NCBI RefSeq assembly: GCF_008271695.1
Contig: NZ_VKKY01000001.1
Location: forward strand, 1,978,589-2,042,588
Length of the DNA stretch: 64,000 nucleotides
Reading direction: 5' to 3'
Source: Rufibacter hautae
GTDB lineage: Bacteria; Bacteroidota; Bacteroidia; Cytophagales; Hymenobacteraceae
The first letter of the stretch is position 1, and each line of letters starts with the position of its first letter. The notes under the pieces were generated by a model. That model was not told the origin of the DNA, searched no databases, and worked only from the letters and a program-made list of their open reading frames with translations. Shown here piece by piece: positions 33,601-40,919 of the stretch. A program made the position numbers and the translations under genes.

Positions 33601-34596
33601 GTGACCCCACAAGACCTAAACCAACTGTTAAGCAAACTGCCGGCGCTTCGGCAGGAAATAAGTAAAATCATTGTAGGCCAGCAGGAAGTCCTAGATGAGG
33701 TGCTCATCACCCTGTTAGCCGGTGGCCACGGACTTCTGGAAGGCGTTCCCGGCTTGGCGAAAACCCTGCTGGTGCGTACGCTGGCCAGTGCCGTAGATTT
33801 GCCGTTCCGCCGCATCCAGTTCACCCCAGACCTCATGCCGACCGATATTCTGGGCACCGAAGTTCTGGAGGAAGACCACACCACGGGCAAGCGTTTTTTC
33901 CAGTTCAATGAAGGTCCCATCTTCGCCAGCATCGTGCTAGCCGATGAAATCAACCGGACGCCGCCTAAAACCCAAGCAGCGTTGCTAGAGGCCATGCAGG
34001 AGTTTGAAGTGACCTACGCCGGTAAAACCTACCCGCTGCCGCGTCCTTTCTTCCTGCTCGCCACGCAGAACCCCATTGAGCAAAGCGGTACGTACCCGCT
34101 GCCCGAGGCGCAATTAGACCGGTTCCTGCTCTACATCAAAATCAAGTACCCCACAGAATTGGAGGAGATTTCGGTCTTGAAAAACACCACTGGCGGCAAA
34201 CGGGAAACGGTGCAACCCATTCTATCCGGGCCTGAGATTCTGGCGCTCCAAAGTTTAGTGCGCGAAGTCTCCATCTCGGATGATTTGGTTTCCTATGTTG
34301 CCCGCGTAGTTCGTGCCACCCGCCCCGCTGAAAGTCCGGTATCGTTTGTGCAGGAGTTCGTACGTTGGGGAGCCGGTCCACGGGCCGGACAAGCGCTTAT
34401 CCTTACCGCTAAAGCGCGAGCCCTCTTGCAAGGCCGTTTCGCGGTAACATTGCCAGACCTAGAGACCATGGCGTATCCGGTGCTGCGTCACCGCGTACTC
34501 GTCAACTTCACCGCCGAGGCAGATAATATCACCACCGATAAAGTAGTGGAAGAACTGCTGAAAGGCGTGGAAATGCCGAGGGAGGTTTTAAGGTAG
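33601..34596 (+). CDS. MoxR-family AAA+ ATPase
   Basis: 331 residues from a GTG at 33601; no in-frame start lies further upstream before a stop. Walker A is LLEGVPGLAKTLLVRT (about 45-60) and Walker B is IVLADEINRTPPKTQAALLEAMQE. Sensor 1 is FLLATQNPIEQSGTYPLPEAQLDRF and the C-terminal helical lid is present. MoxR ATPases are chaperones that act with a VWA-domain partner to activate or assemble protein complexes. The partner is the DUF58 gene 171 bp downstream, and TldD/E and DUF4159 lie upstream. Confidence 0.95.
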   Translation: MTPQDLNQLLSKLPALRQEISKIIVGQQEVLDEVLITLLAGGHGLLEGVPGLAKTLLVRTLASAVDLPFRRIQFTPDLMPTDILGTEVLEEDHTTGKRFFQFNEGPIFASIVLADEINRTPPKTQAALLEAMQEFEVTYAGKTYPLPRPFFLLATQNPIEQSGTYPLPEAQLDRFLLYIKIKYPTELEEISVLKNTTGGKRETVQPILSGPEILALQSLVREVSISDDLVSYVARVVRATRPAESPVSFVQEFVRWGAGPRAGQALILTAKARALLQGRFAVTLPDLETMAYPVLRHRVLVNFTAEADNITTDKVVEELLKGVEMPREVLR

Positions 34597-34626
34597 AGCT
34601 GCATCGAAAGAAAAATCGCCTTAGAC

Positions 34627-34737
34627 AGCCTCTTTTCTGTCATCCTGAAAGGATCTTGTAAGCAAATGGTAATGGCGCTTATTCAAAGTTATTCTAGCTC
34701 GGCCACAAGATCTTTCCAAGATGACAGAAAAGAGGCT
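34627..34737. repeat. Inverted repeat of the GAAAGGATCTTGT family, copy 1
   Basis: 33-bp arms (34627-34659 and 34705-34737), three mismatches, 45-nt spacer. Inner end TCCTGAAAGGATCTTGT, outer end AGCCTCTTTTCTGTCA. It sits between moxR and DUF58, inside the presumed operon. Confidence 0.75.
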
Positions 34738-34767
34738 GTACTGCCCGTTTGACAACTAAAATAAATT

Positions 34768-35652
34768 ATGCCCCACCGCCTCCTCAACCCCCAGACCTTC
34801 GCCGCTATCAAAGACCTGCGCCTGATTGCCAAGGCGGTGGTAGATGGTTTTCTGCTTGGACAGAACCAGAGCATTAGGCGGGGAGCGGGCATTGAGTTCA
34901 GCCAGTACCGAAGCTATCAACCCGGCGATGACCTGCGGCAATTGGATTGGAAGATGTTCGCGCGCTCAGATAGGTACTACATCCGGGAATCGGAGGTGGA
35001 CAGCAGTGTGGCGGTGCGGTTTGTGGTGGATGCCAGTGGTTCTATGGCGCATCAGGATGGAACGCTTACCAAGCTGGATTATGCCCGCTATTTAGTAGCC
35101 TCGCTCGCGTACTTGGCGGTGCAGCAAGGCGATGCCGTGGGACTGTTTGTGTTACAGGAAGACCAATTGGTACAACTGGCACCACAGCAATCCAGCCAGC
35201 ACTTGCAGCGGTTCTTCCATCAGCTAGAGCAGGTGAAACCTAATGGAGCATTCCCGGCACCAGACCGTTTAGCGCCTGTTTTCGCGAAAAAGCGGCAAAA
35301 AGAAATTACGGTACTGGTCACCGACATGTACGAGCAGACCACTGAAATAACGGAGACGCTGCGCAAAATAGGCGCGCGGGAGAAAGACACGTTGCTGTTC
35401 CACTTGATGAGCAAAAACGAGTTGGAGTTCACGTATCAGGGTCAGCTTGCATTCCAGGATCTGGAGACGGGGCAAACGCTTCAGGTGAGCACTGAAGCCC
35501 AGCGAACCGAGTACCTAAGACGGCTGCAGGAATGGCTGGCTAATCTGGAAACAGACACCCGCAAAAAGCAGATCCATTACGAACGGTTTCATCTGCACGA
35601 GCCCTTAGACAAGGCGCTTCGGGCATTTCTGATGAGCCGGGCCAGGATTTAG
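34768..35652 (+). CDS. DUF58 (VWA-like) protein
   Basis: 294 residues, no membrane helix. FLLGQNQSIRRGAGIEFSQYRSYQPGDDLRQLDWKMFARSDRYYIRESE is the DUF58 signature. VRFVVDASGSMAHQDG has the MIDAS DxSxS metal site, and VLVTDMYEQTTE has a further acidic residue. DUF58 proteins are VWA-like partners of MoxR ATPases. This one would receive the MoxR activity encoded upstream. The pair is split by a repeat, though the spacing remains operon-like. Confidence 0.93.
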   Translation: MPHRLLNPQTFAAIKDLRLIAKAVVDGFLLGQNQSIRRGAGIEFSQYRSYQPGDDLRQLDWKMFARSDRYYIRESEVDSSVAVRFVVDASGSMAHQDGTLTKLDYARYLVASLAYLAVQQGDAVGLFVLQEDQLVQLAPQQSSQHLQRFFHQLEQVKPNGAFPAPDRLAPVFAKKRQKEITVLVTDMYEQTTEITETLRKIGAREKDTLLFHLMSKNELEFTYQGQLAFQDLETGQTLQVSTEAQRTEYLRRLQEWLANLETDTRKKQIHYERFHLHEPLDKALRAFLMSRARI

Positions 35653-35706
35653 GGAAGAGTGAGTCTTGAGTTTAGTTTAGAAACATGTTTGGCTAAATGA
35701 AAGAAG

Positions 35707-36306
35707 ATGAAAGTTAAGGAGATTGTCATAGAATCAGAGAGTAAAGGTCATATCATAGGAGGACAAGAAAAGACAAACGACAACTCTGACATAGATGTCA
35801 TATTAGAGGACGGGACAGTTTACTCCGCTACCGCTTTTACCTTCGAGAACATAAGATTTCTAAGGGAAGAAAACTCTAAGACAGGGGAATGTCTCAGCGG
35901 CAGATATTTCTGGGCTAAGGACATGCTGCTCGTCAGCCAAATAGAAAGAAGGGAAATTGAAACTATCATCAATCACCTGATTAGAGAAGGTGAATTCCAC
36001 TTCGTGTTCAAAAGAGTTGATTCTTGCAAATCAGTCTGGGTCTTCAACTCCATCAATAAGCTATTCTCTGGTGGTGTGTTTGAGGACCTTGTGGTCGCAG
36101 AAGAGTGGATAATGAGAAATAAACTGACTGGAATTCTAACTAAGTATCCGCTTGACCAAGGTGCACTGGACTGGGCCGTAAAGAATGGTCTGGTGAACAT
36201 GAAACCAGAGAAGTTGAAAGAAAAGAAAGTAGATCCTGACTTCATAGGCGGTTTCACCTCCGCATCGATGGAGCATTACCATTATGAGAGCGGCAATCGA
36301 GAGTAA
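35707..36306 (+). CDS. Unknown protein with C-terminal HYHYE motif (possibly DUF7710-like)
   Basis: 199 residues, no signal peptide. The first half has DIDVILEDGTVYSATAFTFENI, a region common in small proteins that describe or read a field of a partner. The second half, VWVFNSINKLFSGGVFEDLVVAEEWIMRNKLTGILTKYPLDQGALDWAVKNG, then FIGGFTSASMEHYHYESG, I recall as a family found among polymorphic-toxin immunity-type proteins; the family number is from memory. The coding DNA is AT-rich and codon use differs from MoxR/DUF58, so I suspect horizontal gain. No toxin gene is adjacent in the window. Confidence 0.6.
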   Translation: MKVKEIVIESESKGHIIGGQEKTNDNSDIDVILEDGTVYSATAFTFENIRFLREENSKTGECLSGRYFWAKDMLLVSQIERREIETIINHLIREGEFHFVFKRVDSCKSVWVFNSINKLFSGGVFEDLVVAEEWIMRNKLTGILTKYPLDQGALDWAVKNGLVNMKPEKLKEKKVDPDFIGGFTSASMEHYHYESGNRE

Positions 36307-36378
36307 AATAACTTGACCTAAGCCTGGATTTCCCAAAAGAAGCTAGGAACCAAAGTCGATTTGTGCCAGCAAGTACCT

Positions 36379-36452
36379 ATTAATGTAGCTCGGCCTCGTT
36401 TCTGGGCGCTTTTCATCAAAAGCGCTCAGAAACGAGGCCGAGCTACATTAAT
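36379..36452. terminator. Long hairpin between convergent genes
   Basis: 35-bp arms (36379-36413 and 36418-36452) with one G/A mismatch and a 4-nt CATC loop. It lies 12 bp beyond the minus-strand M16 gene and 73 bp after the plus-strand gene, so it can stop both. Far longer than a terminator needs. Confidence 0.7.
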
Positions 36453-36464
36453 GTCTGTAAAACC

Positions 36465-38534
36465 TTATTTCAGTTTGAAGACATCGTCTTTCAGGTTCTT
36501 GTTGATCTCCACGCTGTTCACGGTGGAGGAAACCACCTGGCTGCCGATGTGCAGGTCAATCTGGTGCGGGAACTTGATGCCGTTCACTTCGCGGTAATCT
36601 TTAAAATCGGTGGTTTGGTTGGCGGTTCCTACGGAAGTTTGCTCGGTGGCCACTTCGCGTACTTTCAGGCCGGTTTCCTTGTCAAAGTAGTGGAAAGACT
36701 TCTTGCCGCTGGGCAGGGTAAGTTCCAGTTTGTAGGCTTCACGACCGTCTACTTTCTCTACCTGGTTTAGGGCCAGTTTCACGCCTAGTTTGTCGTAGTT
36801 CAGGAAACTCAGCCAGTTGTCCAGCTTTTGGTCCTGCAGCTCGGTGGGGGTCATCTCTTTTGTCTGGCCCTGCGTGAGGATGGCGCCTCTGGTGCCGTTG
36901 ATGGTCACGCGGTTGATTTCGTTGGGGCCGTAGCTCACAGTGAGCAAAGACTTGTCCGCGCCTTTCTGCTGAACAGTTACCGCCAACTGGGCGCCGGGTA
37001 CGTTCATGGTGCGCTTAATGGTGAGGTCCTTTACCTTCTCCACGTTGGCTTTGCCCCCGATGGCGTTGATGTACGAGGCTAGCACGGTCTGCACAGTGAC
37101 ACCGGCCGGAAGCGAGGCCATCGGCGCATCGGTCTTCTCGCCGAAAGCATTGAAATAAGCCACGGGTTGGTTGCCGTTGAAACGCTTCAGCTTGTCGGTG
37201 ATCTCGCGGGCGTTGCCTACGGCTACCAGGTACGCTTTCTCGGGCTGCAGGTACTGCTGGGCCACGCGCTGGATATCGGCGGGCGTAACGGCGGCTACGT
37301 TCTTGAGGTAGTTGGCGTAGTAGTCTTTGGGCAGGTTGTAACGCGCGGTATTGATGGCGAACATGGCCACCGTAAGCGGATTCTCCAGCGAGCGGGCAAA
37401 AGACCCGATGATCATGTTCTTCACCTTCTGCAGTTCCTCATTAGGCACCGGCTCTTTGCGCAGGCGGTTCATTTCATAGGTGATCTGGGTGAAGGCGCTG
37501 TCGGTAACGGTGTTCCGCACGCTGGCGAAAGCACTGAACCGGCCCATAAGGCGATCCGATACCAGCGAGGAGTTAGAGCCGTAGGTGTAGGCGTGCTTCT
37601 CGCGCAGGTTGGCATCCAGGCGGGCGAAAGAACCGCCCAGGATGTTGTTCATGAGGCTGGCCGCGATGGCATCTGGGCTGCCGGGTTTCAGGTCTACCGC
37701 GTAGGTCACCGAGATGTTAGACTGCACCGAGTTAGGACGATCCACAATGGCTACTTGGTTCGCCGCCAACGGGGCCGGGGCCGGATAGGTGTTCTGCTTT
37801 ACATCGGCTTTCTTCCATTTGCCAAAGTACTCTTTCACCAGCTTCTTGGCGTCTTTGGCCGTGATGTCGCCCACAATGGCCAGGTAGCCGATGTTGGGTC
37901 TGAAGTACGTGTTGTAGTACTGCTGGGCATCAGCTAAGGTGATGTTCTCCACGGTTTTCTCAGTGACAACCTCTCCGTACGGATGGCTTTTCCCGAAGAG
38001 GAGTGCTTGCTGCACGTTTTCCTCCATGGTAGCCGGATCATCTTTAGACGAGGCCAGGCTAGAGGCCATCTGCTTCTTGAACTTGTCTAGTTCTTCCTGG
38101 GTGAACTTGGGGCGCAGCACCACATCGGCGGTCAATTCCAATAGTTTAGGGAAGTGCTTCTTCAGGCCGGAGGCCGAGAAACCGGTAGAGGTGGTGTTGA
38201 GCGAGGCACCAATGAAGTCAATCTGCTCGTCTAGTTGGTCTTTGGTGCGGGTGGTGGTGCCGGTGCGCATGAGGTAGCCGGCAGCGCCGGTGAGTCCGGC
38301 TTTCTCGCCTTCCAAAACCGGGGCGCGGTCCAGCACCAGACTCATGGCCACGGTGGGCAGTTTATGGTTTTCCACCACGTACACTTTCAGGCCGTTAGAG
38401 AGCGTGAAGAACTCGTATTGGCCTAACTCAATGGTAGGCGCCGGACCCGCGGGCGGCGGGGTTTGCTTTGTCTGGGCCGTGCTGCCAAAAGAGACCGCCA
38501 GCGCCAAAAAGAAAATGGAAATATATTTTTTCAT
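36465..38534 (-). CDS. M16-family peptidase-like protein, non-catalytic subunit
   Basis: 689 residues from the ATG at 38534 (an upstream ATG at 38564 lacks a signal peptide at its very start). Signal peptide ending FGSTAQ. Two M16 lobes follow: the place of the zinc motif HxxEH reads AGLTGAAGYLMRTGTTTR, with no His or Glu, so this copy cannot bind zinc. The second lobe has NNILGGSFARLDANLREKHAYTYGSNSS, the conserved substrate-side R/Y block. The last 200 residues (ASYINAIGGKANVEKVKDLTIKR..., HYFDKETGLKVRE) resemble LolA/outer-membrane lipoprotein-sorting-like domains. It is 33 bp after the active subunit and should form a heterodimer with it. Confidence 0.9.
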   Translation of the reverse strand: MKKYISIFFLALAVSFGSTAQTKQTPPPAGPAPTIELGQYEFFTLSNGLKVYVVENHKLPTVAMSLVLDRAPVLEGEKAGLTGAAGYLMRTGTTTRTKDQLDEQIDFIGASLNTTSTGFSASGLKKHFPKLLELTADVVLRPKFTQEELDKFKKQMASSLASSKDDPATMEENVQQALLFGKSHPYGEVVTEKTVENITLADAQQYYNTYFRPNIGYLAIVGDITAKDAKKLVKEYFGKWKKADVKQNTYPAPAPLAANQVAIVDRPNSVQSNISVTYAVDLKPGSPDAIAASLMNNILGGSFARLDANLREKHAYTYGSNSSLVSDRLMGRFSAFASVRNTVTDSAFTQITYEMNRLRKEPVPNEELQKVKNMIIGSFARSLENPLTVAMFAINTARYNLPKDYYANYLKNVAAVTPADIQRVAQQYLQPEKAYLVAVGNAREITDKLKRFNGNQPVAYFNAFGEKTDAPMASLPAGVTVQTVLASYINAIGGKANVEKVKDLTIKRTMNVPGAQLAVTVQQKGADKSLLTVSYGPNEINRVTINGTRGAILTQGQTKEMTPTELQDQKLDNWLSFLNYDKLGVKLALNQVEKVDGREAYKLELTLPSGKKSFHYFDKETGLKVREVATEQTSVGTANQTTDFKDYREVNGIKFPHQIDLHIGSQVVSSTVNSVEINKNLKDDVFKLK

Positions 38535-38567
38535 GGAATTCTGTGAGTAAGGAAAAGAAAACAAAGC

Positions 38568-39893
38568 TTATCTGGCTTGGGTTGCTTTGGGCAAATAATG
38601 CAGCACGGCCCGGTTTTCTTTGGTCAAGTATTTTTTGGCTACCCGCATGAGGTCATCTTTGGTCACGGCCAGGATTTTGTCCAGCTCGGTGTTGATGAGG
38701 TTGGTGTTGCCGTGCAGGGCGTGGTAAGAGGCCAGTTTCTCGGTGCGGCCTTCCAGGGTAGAGATACTGCTGATGTAGCTAGTCTCCATTTGGTTGCGTA
38801 GCTTCTGAAACTCTTGGTCAGAGATGGTCTCGTTCTTCACGCGATCAATCTCCACATCCATGGCGCGCTCCAGGTCATGCACGTCTACGCCCTGATTGGC
38901 AATGGCCAGGTTGATGAATAGCCCCGGATCTTCCAAAGGCATGGGGATAGAAGCTGCGGTCACCGCTTTCTGCTGCTTGTCCACCAGAGCCTTGTTCAGG
39001 CGGGAACTAGGTCCGCCGGCAAGCAAGGTAGTGAGCATGTTGATGGCATAAGAGTCCTCAGAACCCTGCGCCGGAATGTGGTAGGCTTGAATCACGGCCG
39101 GTAATTGGATGTTGTCAAACACCACTTTGCGGCCTTCTTCTATCTGCGCCGGCTCTACTACCGTTGGGCGCGGGATGTTGTTAGTGCCTTTGGGAATATT
39201 GGCGAAATACTGCTCTACCCACTGCTTTGTCTGGTCAATGTTGAGGTCACCGGCAATGGTGAGAGTGGCATTGTTAGGCACGTAGAAGGTCTTGTAGAAC
39301 TGCTCAAACTCTCTGGCCGAGGCCCGGTCTATGTACTGCGCAGACCCAATGGGCACCCAGCGGTACGGGTGCACCGCGTACGCCGTCGCGAAGGTGTTTT
39401 CAAGCAAAGTGCCGTACGGTTGGTTGTCAATGCGCTGTTTCTTTTCTTCTTTCACCACCTGGCGCTGCGTCTCAATGCCCTGCGCATCAATCTTGGCAGC
39501 CCGCAGACGGTCGGCTTCCATCCAAAGGCCCAAAGCCAGTTGGTTAGACGGTAGAATCTGGTAGTAGTAGGTGCGGTCAAAGGAGGTGTTGGCGTTCACG
39601 GCACCACCCGCGCTCTGAATCATATTGATGTACTTGCCGCGCTCCACGTTCTCTGAGCCTTCAAACATTAAATGTTCAAAGAAATGCGCGAAACCCGTAC
39701 GGTCTGCGTTCTCGTTCTTGGAACCCACGTGGTACATCATGGTCACGGCCACCGTGGGCGTGGTTTTGTCCTGGTGCAGGATCACATGCAGACCATTGGG
39801 CAGGTCGTACTCCGTGAACTCAATTTTGTTGCTCTGTGCGGCCGCCGTTAGGCTGGCACCCAGCAACAGGATACTCAAAATTTTACGTTTCAT
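38568..39893 (-). CDS. M16-family zinc peptidase, catalytic subunit
   Basis: 441 residues, signal peptide ending TAAAQ. DRTGFAHFFEHLMFEGSENV holds HFFEH, the inverted zinc motif of pitrilysin-type peptidases, with the third ligand Glu about 75 residues on. A second lobe follows with LAGGPSSRLNKALVDKQQKAV. It is expected in the periplasm or at the envelope, degrading peptides together with the inactive partner encoded next (operon order: active, then inactive). Promoter region shared with the divergent Spy-like gene. Confidence 0.93.
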   Translation of the reverse strand: MKRKILSILLLGASLTAAAQSNKIEFTEYDLPNGLHVILHQDKTTPTVAVTMMYHVGSKNENADRTGFAHFFEHLMFEGSENVERGKYINMIQSAGGAVNANTSFDRTYYYQILPSNQLALGLWMEADRLRAAKIDAQGIETQRQVVKEEKKQRIDNQPYGTLLENTFATAYAVHPYRWVPIGSAQYIDRASAREFEQFYKTFYVPNNATLTIAGDLNIDQTKQWVEQYFANIPKGTNNIPRPTVVEPAQIEEGRKVVFDNIQLPAVIQAYHIPAQGSEDSYAINMLTTLLAGGPSSRLNKALVDKQQKAVTAASIPMPLEDPGLFINLAIANQGVDVHDLERAMDVEIDRVKNETISDQEFQKLRNQMETSYISSISTLEGRTEKLASYHALHGNTNLINTELDKILAVTKDDLMRVAKKYLTKENRAVLHYLPKATQAR

Positions 39894-39937
39894 TCAAAAA
39901 GCGTTAAAAATAAAAAGGGTCGTTTGGGAAGTATGGC

Positions 39938-39975
39938 GCGTTTTTGGCTTAGTTTCCAGAAAACATCCTTAAAAT
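39938..39975 (+). repeat. Dispersed palindrome, copy 9
   Basis: GCGTTTTTGGCTTAG, core TTTCCAGAAAAC, arm ATCCTTAAAAT, in the divergent promoter region of the M16 and Spy-like genes. Confidence 0.55.
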
Positions 39976-40107
39976 TAAGGCAATTTTTTTACAAACCGTT
40001 CCATATGCCTGATTGCCTTCCAGATAGTTCATCTTTTTTGAGTTGCCATTAAACCAAAGGCATGCAATTGTCTCTAATCTCTAAACCAACCAAAGCGAAC
40101 CTATAGT

Positions 40108-40533
40108 ATGAAAACCATGCAAAATTTAGCCAAGCTCGCGTTTCTGTTCATCGCCCTTTTAGCCGGCACCTCGGCGTTTGCCCAAGGCACCCAAGGAAGC
40201 CAAGGCCGCGCCAGACTTACCTCTGAAGAGCGGGCCCTAATGCAACTGCAGCGCTATGAGAAGCAACTGGAACTCACCCCTGAGCAGAGCGTCAAAATCA
40301 AAGCCATCGTGTTGTCCTCGGCCCAGGAGATGGACAAAATGCGTGCCGCCGGCGGACGCCCAGACCGTGCCGCCATGCAGGCCGAAGCGCAGAAACGCGC
40401 CTTAGAAATCAATGCTATCCTAACGCCAGCCCAGCAGGAGAAATTCGCTAAGATTGTGGCCGAACAACTGGAAAGAGGCCAGGGCGGCGGACAAGGCGGT
40501 CCGCGCCGCGTCAAAAGCCCTGGCGACATTTAA
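40108..40533 (+). CDS. Spy/LTxxQ-like periplasmic protein
   Basis: 141 residues. Signal peptide ending GTSAFAQ. The helical core carries two LTxxQ motifs: LELTPEQSVKIKAI (about 50) and AILTPAQQEKFAKI (about 108), typical of the Spy/CpxP family of small periplasmic helical chaperones. The Gly-Gln-rich tail (RGQGGGQGGPRR) is disordered. In other bacteria such proteins protect against misfolded or metal-stressed proteins; here it neighbours the M16 proteases across a divergent promoter. Confidence 0.8.
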   Translation: MKTMQNLAKLAFLFIALLAGTSAFAQGTQGSQGRARLTSEERALMQLQRYEKQLELTPEQSVKIKAIVLSSAQEMDKMRAAGGRPDRAAMQAEAQKRALEINAILTPAQQEKFAKIVAEQLERGQGGGQGGPRRVKSPGDI

Positions 40534-40559
40534 CAGAATCATGTATTAAGAACACGAAG

Positions 40560-40578
40560 GCCGGAGCAACCCTCCGGC
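40560..40578 (+). terminator. Terminator after the Spy-like gene
   Basis: GCCGGAG / CTCCGGC, 7-bp stem, 5-nt loop, then TTTTTT: a classical intrinsic terminator 27 bp after the stop. Confidence 0.85.
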
Positions 40579-40660
40579 TTTTTTGTGCCTGTTGGGATAA
40601 TGCCATGGTAGAGACCAGGCACCGCGTTGTCTGAGTGGTGTCGGATTTTGGTACATTCCC

Positions 40661-40697
40661 CGCTGGCGCGAGCGTCCCGCTCGTGTCCGCACGCATT
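40661..40697 (-). repeat. CGTGCGGACACGAGC repeat, copy 2 (inverted)
   Basis: CGCTGGCGCGAGCGTCCCGC then TCGTGTCCGCACGCATT, the reverse complement of the family. It faces copy 3 40 bp away. Confidence 0.65.
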
Positions 40698-40737
40698 CCA
40701 GAGCCTCTTTTTGCGCATCAGTAAGGCAATGTCCATA

Positions 40738-40763
40738 AATACGTGCGGACGCTCGCGCCAGCG
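40738..40763 (+). repeat. CGTGCGGAC repeat, copy 3 (short form)
   Basis: AATACGTGCGGACGCTCGCG then CCAGCG; the inner hairpin loop is missing. With copy 2 it makes a large inverted repeat. Confidence 0.6.
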
Positions 40764-40791
40764 CAATGGTCTACTGTCTGAATCACTCGGG

Positions 40792-40830
40792 CCGTTCCGG
40801 GCTCGTTTTCCCTAAAACAGCCTTAAAACG
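40792..40830 (+). repeat. Dispersed palindrome, copy 10
   Basis: CCGTTCCGGGCTCG, core TTTTCCCTAAAAC, arm AGCCTTAAAACG, 90 bp before the acylase gene and in its orientation. Confidence 0.55.
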
Positions 40831-40919
40831 CAATGACCCTGCCTTTGACCTTCATCGGCTTGCCATTGCTTGGATAAGAAACTATCTTACAGGAACAATC
40901 CACCGCTGCCTGCCTCTAT

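Larger units (their letters stand above)
40579..40919. other. Intergenic region with repeats, upstream of the acylase gene
   Basis: It holds the two head-to-head repeat copies at 40661-40763 and one dispersed palindrome at 40792-40830. No gene seen. Confidence 0.5.
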
